Under the pieces are notes generated by a model, which searched no databases, was not told the DNA's origin, and worked only from the letters and a program-made list of their open reading frames with translations. Shown in pieces: positions 6,566 through 13,866 of a stretch of 13,866 bases of DNA. Numbering within the stretch: the stretch's first letter is position 1; each line of letters starts with the position of its first letter. The stretch is taken from the NCBI GenBank assembly GCA_041658605.1, contig JBAZZU010000043.1, forward strand, positions 1 to 13,866, read 5' to 3'. Source of the DNA: JBAZWE01 sp041658605. GTDB lineage: Bacteria > Actinomycetota > Thermoleophilia > BMS3ABIN01. Made by a program: the position numbers and the translations under genes.

Positions 6566-7438
6566 TTATTGCCGTAATTTGCCCTCTTTTCGCCATTTGA
6601 GCCCAAAAACTTTAGCTAAAAACGGTGTTTGCATGGCGCCGATAACACCGGTGAATGAAATCAACAGAAACATCATTGTCAGCTTCCAGGGAAATACCAC
6701 AAACCAGGACGTCTTTTTCACTGGGGCGCCGACTCCGGAACCGAGAGTCGCGGTTATTGTTCCTGCCCCGATGAAGGGAATGTCATCCCAGACAGCGTAT
6801 GTGACGGCGCTCTGGCCAATCTGGATTTCGTCGCTGTTCGTACTCAGAAAGACTTCATTTCCAGGCAGCCCGTCAATGGCGACCGTGCCGCGAAGCATGG
6901 TAGGGAAATTACCTGTATTGCGGCCATGGAACTTCATGCTGACGGATTCGGTCGAGTCGATTATGTGAGGGATGGATATATCAACTTCATCCACAGGGTG
7001 TATCGTCTTGATATCAAGCATCACAGCCACTCGCCCTACGATGGCCAGTTCACGCTCGGAAGGTGAGATGATATCGAAAAGCAGCACGTCCCGTGTCTGG
7101 CCGGATTGCGAACCGGCCGGAACATCTATCAAAAGTGTGATGTTCGACGTTTGACCAGGTTTCAGTGTAATCTGCTCGGGATCGAGATGAATTCCCGTAT
7201 TATCGGAGCCGGTGTTTGTGCCGCCTTCGATTCTGCCCCTGACGATCATCTCCTCTCCGGATGAGTTTCTGAGCATTATGGTCTCACGTGTCGTATCGCC
7301 GGCCGGGATGACGGGAGCAAGGTGGGTCGGGCTCACATTAAGTCCGACATCGGTCGCCGCGTATGCGGGCACCACGATCGCACCCATACAGGCAACAATA
7401 AAATTTACGATAAAAGAGAGCGTGATGGATCTTGACAT
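6566..7438 (-). CDS. DUF916-type membrane-anchored protein, short form
   Basis: A 290-residue protein starting at ATG 7438 with a good GGAGAAAGG site just upstream. Residues 1-28 are a signal peptide (cut near AYA-A). Residues 33-148 form a beta domain opening with LNVSPTHLAPVIPAGDTT, with TLKPGQTSNITLLIDVP at 91-107; this parallels the DUF916-type domain of the protein at 1058. Residues 150-240 are a second beta domain containing GRNTGNFPTMLRG (172-184), matching GNVHLKPSG in the paralogue. A transmembrane helix at about 250-270 follows W245 and PWK (250-252), and a short basic tail ends the protein. It has the same order of parts as the 1058 protein but without the cytoplasmic helical tail. 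It probably holds the giant WxL-like protein, encoded next downstream, at the membrane. uvrA lies 114 nt upstream on the same strand with no clear terminator between, so read-through is possible. Confidence 0.75.
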   Translation of the reverse strand: MSRSITLSFIVNFIVACMGAIVVPAYAATDVGLNVSPTHLAPVIPAGDTTRETIMLRNSSGEEMIVRGRIEGGTNTGSDNTGIHLDPEQITLKPGQTSNITLLIDVPAGSQSGQTRDVLLFDIISPSERELAIVGRVAVMLDIKTIHPVDEVDISIPHIIDSTESVSMKFHGRNTGNFPTMLRGTVAIDGLPGNEVFLSTNSDEIQIGQSAVTYAVWDDIPFIGAGTITATLGSGVGAPVKKTSWFVVFPWKLTMMFLLISFTGVIGAMQTPFLAKVFGLKWRKEGKLRQ

Positions 7439-7552
7439 GGCGCCTTTCTCCGTTAGCCTGAATCCTGCGGCGGACCATGAGGATAAAATTCGACGTCAGC
7501 TGTCTTTACCCTGCAAGTGAGCGGATTTACTACCGATTGAAAAGATGCCCTG

Positions 7553-10345
7553 TTACTTTTTTAAAAGGGGCTTGAGGGCCGCGCCCGTGTGTGAGCGGCG
7601 CTTGCGGACGATACTTTCAGGCGTGCCTGACGCAATCAGATAGCCGCCCAGATCCCCCCCCTCGGGACCCAGGTCGATTATGTGATCGGCGCACTTTACC
7701 ACGTCGAGATTGTGTTCGATAACCACCACGGTATTGCCCGCGTCGACCAGCCGCTGCAGCACCTCGAGGAGTTTCTCGATATCGGCGAAGTGGAGACCGG
7801 TCGTCGGCTCGTCCAGGATATAGAGCGTCCTTCCGGTGGCTACCTTGTTGAGCTCAGAGGAGAGTTTGACGCGCTGCGCTTCTCCGCCTGAAAGCGTGGT
7901 CGCCGGCTGACCGAGGCGGATATAGCCGAGGCCTACATCGACCATCGTCTGCATGCGCCTCGCTATCCTGGGTATTGCATCGAAGAATTCCAGAGCGGCG
8001 GCGGCGCTCATGTCCAGGACTTCGGCAATATTCTTGCCCTTGAAGCGCACCTCGAGAGTTTCGCGGTTGTAGCGTTTGCTCTTGCAGACCTCGCACGGAA
8101 CATAGATGTCCGGAAGGAAGTGCATCTCTATCTTGATGGTGCCGTCGCCATGGCATGCTTCGCAGCGGCCGCCGCGTACGTTGAAACTGAAGCGTCCCGC
8201 CTTGTAACCCCGGACCCGGGCTTCGGCTGTCACCGCGAACAACTTGCGTATATGGTCGAAAACGCCCGTATACGTGGCGGGGTTGGAACGCGGCGTCCGT
8301 CCGATCGGCGACTGGTCGATATTGATTATCTTGTCGATCTGCTCGGTTCCATCGATGCGATCGTGGACGCCTGGCCCCTGCTTTGCCCTGTGTATGCTGC
8401 CCGCCAGCGAGCGATAGAGGACATCATTTATCAGCGTGGATTTTCCTGAACCGGATACCCCGGTAACGCAAACGAACTTGCCCAGTGGTATTTCTACATC
8501 GATGCCCTTCAGATTATGCTCCCTGGCTCCCCTGATGACGATGCTGCCCCTGTCGGCACCGCGCCGTTCCGGCACGGCTATGCTTCGCTTACCCCGTAGG
8601 TACGCCGCCGTAAGGCTGCGGCGGGATTTCAGAAGTTGCTCGACGGACCCTTCCGCGATGATCTCTCCCCCGTATTCTCCCGCACCCGGGCCCATATCCA
8701 CGATATAGTCGGCGGAGCGCATGGTCTCTTCATCATGTTCTACGACGATGACCGTGTTTCCCAGATCACGCAGGCGATGCAGGGTATCGATTAATTTGCG
8801 GTTGTCCCGCTGATGCAGGCCGATGCTGGGTTCATCAAGAATATAGAGGACGCCTACCAGGCTGGAACCGATCTGGGTCGCGAGGCGGATGCGCTGGCCT
8901 TCTCCGCCTGAGAGGGTCCCGGCCATGCGGTCAAGAGCCAGGTAGCCCACGCCGACGTTGTCGAGAAAACGCAGGCGTTCCCTGACTTCCTTGATGACCC
9001 GGCTGCCGATCAGCTGTTCGGTCTCCGAGAGGCTGAGGTCTGCGAGAAATTTTTCCGTATCCCTGATCGGCATGGTGGCAGTCTCATGTATGTTCTTGTC
9101 GCCAACTGTTACCGCGAGGCTGCCTGGTTTGAGACGGGCGCCGTTGCAGACCGGACAGGGGTGGATCGCCATCAGCTGCGAGATGCGGTCCCGGACAAGA
9201 GTTGACTCGGTCTCGAGGTTGCGCCGCTCGAGGTTGGGGATGATGCCCTCGAGGTTCCAGGAACGCGAGCGGCGGCTGCCGCGCCTGTCCTTGAAACAGT
9301 CCGCCTTGTTTCCGTAGAGCATCAACTGCCGGTCTTCCTCGGGCAGATCTTCGAAGGGCGTGTCGAGATCGATGTCATAGTATTGGGCGAGGCGGCGGAT
9401 AACGTGCCTGAAGCCCATGCTCCAGGAAAGGATGTTCGCCTCGCGCAGGGAGCGGGATTTATCCGGGATCAGCAGGTCGAGGTCGATCTCCTCCTGGTAG
9501 CCGAGGCCCGTGCAGTTCTCGCAGGCGCCATAGGGGCTGTTGAACGAAAAGATGCGGGGGGCCAGCTCCGCCAGGCTGATGCCGCAGTCCGGGCAGGCGA
9601 ACTGTTCCGAGTAAGTCACAGTGCTGCCTTCGGCGGTCTCTGTGTCTATCAGGCCACCCGACAGGGCCGCCGCGGTCTCGACCGAATCTGTGAGCCGGTG
9701 GCGGATGTCTTCCTTTATTATCAGCCGGTCGACGATTATCGCAATGTCGTGCCGGAGTTTTTTGTCGAGCGTGATCTCCTCTTCAAGAAGGCGGATATCA
9801 CCGTCTATCCTGGCGCGGGTAAAGCCGTCGCGGCGTACCTGTTCAAGAAGGTCGCGGTATTCGCCCTTGCGGCCCCTGATGAGGGGGGCGATGACCATGA
9901 AGCGTGTCTCCTGGGGCATTTCCAGTATCTGGTCGACTATCTGCTGCTGCGACTGGGCGGCGATCAGTTTGCCGCAGCTCGGGCAGTGCGGCTTGCCGAT
10001 TCGGGCGTATAAAAGGCGCAGGTAGTCGTAGATCTCAGTGACCGTGCCTACGGTCGATCGCGGGTTCTTGCTGATGGCGCGCTGGTCTATCGAGATAGCC
10101 GGCGAAAGGCCTTCGATACTGTCGACATCCGGTTTTTGCATCTGTCCGAGAAACTGGCGGGCGTACGCGGAAAGCGATTCGACGTAGCGGCGCTGGCCCT
10201 CGGCGTAGATGGTGTCGAACGCCAGTGAGCTCTTGCCGGAGCCCGAAAGGCCGGTGATGACTATCATCTTGTGCCGCGGTAATGTGATGGAGATGTTCTT
10301 GAGATTGTGCTCGCGGGCGCCGCGAATTGTTATGTGATTTGACAT
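7553..10345 (-). CDS. uvrA: UvrABC excinuclease subunit A (damage-sensing ATPase)
   Basis: A complete 930-residue UvrA, close to the family's usual 940 or so. It is the cytoplasmic dimeric ABC-class ATPase that finds bulky DNA lesions and loads UvrB in nucleotide excision repair. The first half has Walker A GLSGSGKSS (32-40), signature LSGGEGQR (478-485) and Walker B LYILDEPSIGL (500-510). The second half has Walker A GVSGSGKST (629-637), signature LSGGEAQR (818-825) and LYILDEPTTGLH (841-852). Zinc-binding cysteines are visible as CPDC (251-254) with CENC (275-278), and CEAC (728-731) with CEVC (751-754); CPSC (121-124) and CPVC (397-400) are further pairs. The ATG at 10345 has no Shine-Dalgarno, but TATAAT lies 10 nt upstream, so the mRNA is probably leaderless. 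uvrB is on the same strand about 2 kb upstream, separated by an opposite-strand gene. Confidence 0.98.
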   Translation of the reverse strand: MSNHITIRGAREHNLKNISITLPRHKMIVITGLSGSGKSSLAFDTIYAEGQRRYVESLSAYARQFLGQMQKPDVDSIEGLSPAISIDQRAISKNPRSTVGTVTEIYDYLRLLYARIGKPHCPSCGKLIAAQSQQQIVDQILEMPQETRFMVIAPLIRGRKGEYRDLLEQVRRDGFTRARIDGDIRLLEEEITLDKKLRHDIAIIVDRLIIKEDIRHRLTDSVETAAALSGGLIDTETAEGSTVTYSEQFACPDCGISLAELAPRIFSFNSPYGACENCTGLGYQEEIDLDLLIPDKSRSLREANILSWSMGFRHVIRRLAQYYDIDLDTPFEDLPEEDRQLMLYGNKADCFKDRRGSRRSRSWNLEGIIPNLERRNLETESTLVRDRISQLMAIHPCPVCNGARLKPGSLAVTVGDKNIHETATMPIRDTEKFLADLSLSETEQLIGSRVIKEVRERLRFLDNVGVGYLALDRMAGTLSGGEGQRIRLATQIGSSLVGVLYILDEPSIGLHQRDNRKLIDTLHRLRDLGNTVIVVEHDEETMRSADYIVDMGPGAGEYGGEIIAEGSVEQLLKSRRSLTAAYLRGKRSIAVPERRGADRGSIVIRGAREHNLKGIDVEIPLGKFVCVTGVSGSGKSTLINDVLYRSLAGSIHRAKQGPGVHDRIDGTEQIDKIINIDQSPIGRTPRSNPATYTGVFDHIRKLFAVTAEARVRGYKAGRFSFNVRGGRCEACHGDGTIKIEMHFLPDIYVPCEVCKSKRYNRETLEVRFKGKNIAEVLDMSAAAALEFFDAIPRIARRMQTMVDVGLGYIRLGQPATTLSGGEAQRVKLSSELNKVATGRTLYILDEPTTGLHFADIEKLLEVLQRLVDAGNTVVVIEHNLDVVKCADHIIDLGPEGGDLGGYLIASGTPESIVRKRRSHTGAALKPLLKK

Positions 10346-10355
10346 ATTAAGTCAG

Positions 10356-10376
10356 ATTATAAAGGATTCACTGAAT
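10356..10376 (-). promoter_or_regulatory. uvrA promoter -10 with overlapping palindrome
   Basis: On the minus strand a perfect TATAAT occupies 10361-10356, 10 nt before the uvrA ATG, which predicts a transcript with only about 3 nt of leader. Just upstream, in the spacer toward -35, is the perfect 11-bp palindrome ATTCACTGAAT (10366-10376), an operator-like site. I see no actinobacterial-type (CGAAC...GTTCG) or enterobacterial SOS box. Confidence 0.55.
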
Positions 10377-10498
10377 AATCGTATTGTTAATGAATTGGCG
10401 CATATTTGTTATGACTAGCCAAGGGTATAACTATGACTGATGTGGTATCAGAATTGCCAGTTAACCTTTTTACTATATTAAAAACACCATTATTCAGT
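10370..10498. repeat. 22-bp imperfect inverted repeat pair in the uvrA/glycosyltransferase divergent region
   Basis: 10370-10391 and the reverse complement of 10477-10498 agree at 19 of 22 positions; the outer ten bases ACTGAATAAT match perfectly. They enclose 85 bp without an ORF. The left copy overlaps the uvrA promoter spacer, and the right copy sits just before a possible GATAAT (10502-10507) of the rightward gene. No target-site duplication is visible outside the repeats. The pair could be paired operators of a divergent promoter or the ends of a small 129-bp element. Confidence 0.6.
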
Positions 10499-10521
10499 AG
10501 TGATAATATTTTTTGTCTTAC

Positions 10522-12261
10522 ATGAATGACACCTTAAAAAAGAATGCAATTTTTCTTTCTGGCGCAATTGTTGCTGTAATTTTTTCTTTTCTTTATTACT
10601 CCAGGCTTCTTGCAAGCTTTTTTACAGGTGCAGATACACTTTGGCAGATTGATGACAGCCGTATATCATCCTTTGGTGATCTGGGACGTATTTTAACCGA
10701 GCCGATGCTTGGTCATGATTATTATATCGGTGGAGGAATTTTTTATAGACCTCTCACCAGCCTCATGCGCAGTCTGGATTATGCAATCTGGAATATTAAT
10801 CCTTATGGCTATCACCTAACAGACCTGTTATTACATTTGACAGTAGTAGCGCTGATATTCTGGTTGATTCGCATCCTTTTTAATTCTAATGCAGCAGCAT
10901 GGTTGGGCGCCGGCATATTTCTTGTCCATCCTTCAGTATCAAGAAGCCTCGGTGGTCCAGCCGGCGCTGGTGACATTCTTATGTCTGCATGTTTCCTTTT
11001 TGCGTTCATAACGTTTGTTCTATATCTGAATAGACGCCGAAGATTTATTTTATCTATTTCCCTTGTAGCGTACGCATTTGCGCTTTTTTCCAAAGAAACT
11101 GCTTTCTTCCTTTGGCCGTTGATGTTTCTATATGTTTTACTTTTCCAGGGAAAGGGTGAAGATATACGAAACCGGGCAATCCTCGCAATACGAAATTCCT
11201 GGCCTTATATCGGACTTGCAGTTATATTTTTTCTGATTAGATTGTTAGTGCTGCAAGGCATCGGAGGCTATCAGCATGAGAATCAGAATCTAATGAATTC
11301 TGTAATCTCATCAATAGATATGACCAAGACATTCTTTATGAATCTTCTACGACCAGCCTATGGCTTATCAAATCAAACCAACTCATTGGTAATTTGGATC
11401 AGCCTCTTTGTACTTTGCTTTGTCAGTTCTATTATGTATTTTTTCTCATTATTTTTAATCACAAAGTTATTATTGGACCGAAAGTATTCATTAATCGCAT
11501 TGAGTTCTCTCATACCGCTTGTACTGCTGACTGTTATGATTATTCTCAGAATGCTCAGTGATATTTCTCTGTTGGGAATGGTTTATCAGATTTTCCTAAT
11601 AGCCCTGATTGCGAGTTTGGTTTGTCTTATTAATATCGCTATTACTTTCAAATCAGCTATTATCGAGCATTTTAAAACAACATCACGCCTTAAGCTTTAC
11701 CTTTTCCTTCTTATTTGGATGATTATTCCACTGGGAGTTAGTCTCTCTACAAGGGCTTTCAACACATATAACATGTACTTCCCAAGTATTCCTTTTTGCA
11801 TCATTCTCGCAAACGCTCTGGTTGATTTAATCTCGGTCAGGTATGAACAAAATAGTGACGTATTGAAAACTGCAAGAAGGCCTCTGTTATTCGCCCGCGC
11901 AAGCGCGGTATTTATTATTTTGATAATTTCTGTATCTTCATTTAATGCAACTAGCCGAATGTCTGATCTAAAAATGACGGAGCTGTTCTTAGTGAAAATC
12001 ACGGACACTGCGTCCCTAATTCCTGATTCTGGCCAAATCGATGTCTACAATTTTCCCAACGCTATTTTTTCCCTGGAGCGTAACCAAAAAGTTAGTGAGT
12101 ATAATATTAGATGTTGGTTAAATATTGCCCTTCCGGAAAATAAAGTACGGGTCAATATCAAGACCTTCGATGGTTCAGATGAATATCCGCAGCAGCTATT
12201 TTTCGATGACAACTGGGAAGATAAAAACCATGTTAGCCTGTATGTTCAGCAGAGTTACTAG
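10522..12261 (+). CDS. Integral-membrane GT-C type glycosyltransferase (PMT/TMTC-like)
   Basis: A 579-residue protein with many hydrophobic segments. GT-C enzymes move a sugar from a lipid-linked donor to an acceptor on the outer face of the membrane. After the first helix (about 10-30), the outer loop has the acidic pair D44-D45 in WQIDDSRI, then IFYRPLTSLMRSLDYAIWNINPYGYHLTDLLLH (73-105), the pattern of PMT and TMTC-like enzymes. GIFLVHPS (131-138), GAGDILMSACFLFAF (148-162) and FALFSKETAFFLWPL (186-200) continue that pattern. The C-terminal 80 or so residues are soluble and not recognised. The ATG at 10522 was chosen; an in-frame TTG at 10513 is possible, and neither has a Shine-Dalgarno. 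Base composition is much AT-richer than uvrA or uvrB, and the gene lies opposite in strand between them, suggesting acquisition. Acceptor and sugar are unknown; the glycan-rich surface proteins nearby are possible targets (speculation). Confidence 0.75.
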   Translation: MNDTLKKNAIFLSGAIVAVIFSFLYYSRLLASFFTGADTLWQIDDSRISSFGDLGRILTEPMLGHDYYIGGGIFYRPLTSLMRSLDYAIWNINPYGYHLTDLLLHLTVVALIFWLIRILFNSNAAAWLGAGIFLVHPSVSRSLGGPAGAGDILMSACFLFAFITFVLYLNRRRRFILSISLVAYAFALFSKETAFFLWPLMFLYVLLFQGKGEDIRNRAILAIRNSWPYIGLAVIFFLIRLLVLQGIGGYQHENQNLMNSVISSIDMTKTFFMNLLRPAYGLSNQTNSLVIWISLFVLCFVSSIMYFFSLFLITKLLLDRKYSLIALSSLIPLVLLTVMIILRMLSDISLLGMVYQIFLIALIASLVCLINIAITFKSAIIEHFKTTSRLKLYLFLLIWMIIPLGVSLSTRAFNTYNMYFPSIPFCIILANALVDLISVRYEQNSDVLKTARRPLLFARASAVFIILIISVSSFNATSRMSDLKMTELFLVKITDTASLIPDSGQIDVYNFPNAIFSLERNQKVSEYNIRCWLNIALPENKVRVNIKTFDGSDEYPQQLFFDDNWEDKNHVSLYVQQSY

Positions 12262-12318
12262 AGTGATGACAGGAAATATCTCAGGCTAAGCTATTGTTTT
12301 CAGTTTCTCGGTTGTTTT

Positions 12319-13866
12319 CTACCTTCTCTGCCTGGCGAGTTCCTTGATCTGGTCACGTAACTTGGCGGCGTACTCGAATTTCAGCTCCTCGGAGGCGGCA
12401 AACATCTCCTCTTCGAGCAGGGCGATTGCTTCGTCGATCTCCTGCCTGGTCATTTTCTTTGCGGCGTAGCGCACCCGGTCGGCCTTATAAGGAATGTTGG
12501 GCTCGCCCAGCATGGAGCTCATGTCGGAGACGCTTTTGATAATTGACTGGGGCGTGATGCTGTGTTCTTCATTGTACGCCACCTGGATACCTCGGCGGCG
12601 GTAAGTCTCGTCGATTGCCCGCTTCATGGCCTTCGTCTCCCTGTCGGCGTACATAATGACCTTGCCGCGCACGTTGCGGGCGGCGCGGCCGATCGTCTGG
12701 ATCAGGGCGATCTCCCCGCGCAGGAATCCTTCCTTGTCGGCGTCGAGGATGACCACCAGGGTCACCTCCGGCAGGTCGAGTCCTTCACGCAGCAGGTTAA
12801 CGCCTACGAGTACGTCGAATTCTCCCAGGCGAAGGTCGCGCACGATCTGGATCCTCTCCAGCGTGTCGATATCCGAATGCAGATAGCGGACCTTGAAGCC
12901 CAGTTCCAGCAGATAGTCCGTCAGGTCCTCGGCCATCTTCTTGGTCAGCGTGGTGACCAGGACCCGCTCTTTTACTTCAACCCGCTTGCGGACCTCGTTC
13001 ATGAGATCGTCCACCTGATGCTCCGTGGGACGGACTTCCACCTCGGGATCGATCAGCCCGGTGGGACGGATAACCTGCTCCACTACCTGCGTGCTGTGCT
13101 CGAGCTCCCATGGTCCGGACGTCGCGCTGACGCAGATCAGTTGCGGCACCCGCTGAAGGAACTCCTCGAACTTCAGTGGCCGGTTGTCGAGCGCCGATGG
13201 CAGACGGAAACCGTAATCGATCAGCGTCTGCTTGCGTGAGCGGTCGCCCTTGTACATGCCGCCGATCTGCGGGACCGTGTTGTGGGACTCGTCAAGAAAA
13301 CAGATGAAGTCGTCGGGAAAGAATTCGAGCAGGGTGTTGGGAGGCTCCCCGGGAGCGCGGCCGTCGAGGATGCGAGAATAGTTCTCGATGCCCGAACAGA
13401 AACCGGTTTCCTTCATCATTTCCATGTCATAGCGCGTACGCATGAGCAGGCGGTGGGCTTCAATTTCCTTGCCCTGGCTCTTCAGCTCCGCGATTCGCAT
13501 ATCCATCTCGGTGCGGATTTCTTCCAGCGCGCTTTCTATGGTTTCGGGCGAGGTGACAAAGTGGGTAGCCGGATAGATGGATATCTGGTCGAGCTCTTCC
13601 AGTATCTCACCGGAGAGCGGCTCCAGACGCTGGATCCTTTCGACCACGTCGCCGTAGAACTCGATGCGCAGTACGGTGTCCTCGTAAGCCGCGTGCACTT
13701 CCAGGACATCACCGCGCAGGCGAAACTGACCGCGAGTGAAATCGTAGTCGCCGCGGCTGTACATTATATCCACGAGGCGCCGCGTCACAGCCTCCAGCCC
13801 GGGTTCGTCACCGATTTTCAGCATAACCATCTTCGCCAGATACTCTTCGGGAGACCCGAGGCCGTA
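12319..13866 (-). CDS. uvrB: UvrABC excinuclease subunit B, C-terminal three quarters (cut by window edge)
   Basis: The reading frame runs off the right edge, so 515 residues are visible, beginning YGLGSPEEYLAK; about 140-150 N-terminal residues, including Walker A and probably the beta-hairpin, lie outside. UvrB receives the lesion from UvrA, verifies it and recruits UvrC. Visible features, numbered from the edge, are FLDESHNTVPQIGG (190-203, DEAD-type Walker B), the VSATSG motif III region (246-251), VLVTTLTKKMAEDL (302-315), DVLVGVNLLREGLDLPEV (351-368) and QTIGRAARN (390-398) with the arginine-finger motif VI. A C-terminal UVR domain (about 477-512, EIDEAIALLEEEMFAASEEL) binds UvrC. The common family motif is SATPG, and here the proline is serine (S250). 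It converges on the glycosyltransferase with a 57-nt gap that shows no clear terminator. Confidence 0.97.
   Translation of the reverse strand, partial: YGLGSPEEYLAKMVMLKIGDEPGLEAVTRRLVDIMYSRGDYDFTRGQFRLRGDVLEVHAAYEDTVLRIEFYGDVVERIQRLEPLSGEILEELDQISIYPATHFVTSPETIESALEEIRTEMDMRIAELKSQGKEIEAHRLLMRTRYDMEMMKETGFCSGIENYSRILDGRAPGEPPNTLLEFFPDDFICFLDESHNTVPQIGGMYKGDRSRKQTLIDYGFRLPSALDNRPLKFEEFLQRVPQLICVSATSGPWELEHSTQVVEQVIRPTGLIDPEVEVRPTEHQVDDLMNEVRKRVEVKERVLVTTLTKKMAEDLTDYLLELGFKVRYLHSDIDTLERIQIVRDLRLGEFDVLVGVNLLREGLDLPEVTLVVILDADKEGFLRGEIALIQTIGRAARNVRGKVIMYADRETKAMKRAIDETYRRRGIQVAYNEEHSITPQSIIKSVSDMSSMLGEPNIPYKADRVRYAAKKMTRQEIDEAIALLEEEMFAASEELKFEYAAKLRDQIKELARQRR

Noticed and set aside
7439..7552. 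Possible terminator or riboswitch between uvrA and the DUF916-type gene
   Set aside because: Only 4-5 bp stems with long loops are visible and no T run follows; nothing supportable.
9383..10012. 209-codon plus-strand open frame
   Set aside because: Lies entirely antisense to uvrA, whose protein is unmistakable; long antisense frames are usual in GC-rich coding DNA.
12562..13239. 225-codon plus-strand open frame
   Set aside because: Antisense shadow of uvrB; its composition mirrors the reverse strand of conserved helicase motifs.

Overview
The window reads as chromosomal DNA from a single-membrane (Gram-positive-type) bacterium. The surface proteins resemble the WxL / DUF916 families of Gram-positive cell walls, initiation uses ATG and TTG with Shine-Dalgarno sites, and uvrA looks leaderless. 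A class I cyclic-di-GMP riboswitch in front of a wall-type protein, plus the style of UvrA/UvrB, fits a deep-branching actinobacterial lineage or a clostridial-like one. That placement is inference from style only. Most of the window is moderately GC-rich, while the gene at 10522-12261 is clearly AT-richer.

Left part (1-7438), surface system. A c-di-GMP-I aptamer (61-157) and an intrinsic terminator (213-255) precede a small secreted WxL-like protein (338-886). A strong terminator (929-966) and a separate promoter (about 996-1024) lead to a membrane-anchored DUF916-type protein with an unusual cytoplasmic helical tail (1058-2452). A tiny secreted paralogue fragment (2570-2800) with a damaged-looking start follows and ends at a textbook terminator (2819-2844). 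Converging from the minus strand are a 1132-residue surface protein built of FN3 and DNRLRE modules with a WxL-like C-terminal domain (6248-2850) and, upstream of it, a second shorter DUF916-type protein (7438-6566). The leader between these two minus-strand genes holds an 11-bp long-range inverted repeat, an interleaved 9-bp inverted repeat and a terminator-like hairpin, so it resembles a riboswitch of no type I recognise.

Right part (7553-13866), DNA repair with an insert. uvrA (10345-7553) and the C-terminal three quarters of uvrB (13866-12319, cut by the window edge) lie on the minus strand. Between them, on the plus strand, is an AT-rich multi-membrane GT-C type glycosyltransferase. The divergent uvrA/glycosyltransferase intergenic region carries a 22-bp imperfect inverted repeat about 85 bp apart.

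How it may work (inference): the small WxL-like protein and the C-terminal WxL-like domain of the giant protein would associate non-covalently with the wall, and the two DUF916-type membrane proteins would hold them at the membrane. The FN3/DNRLRE stalk would be the outward-facing part. c-di-GMP, the usual sessile/motile signal, would set expression of at least the first gene. I see no LPxTG sorting motif and no sortase here.
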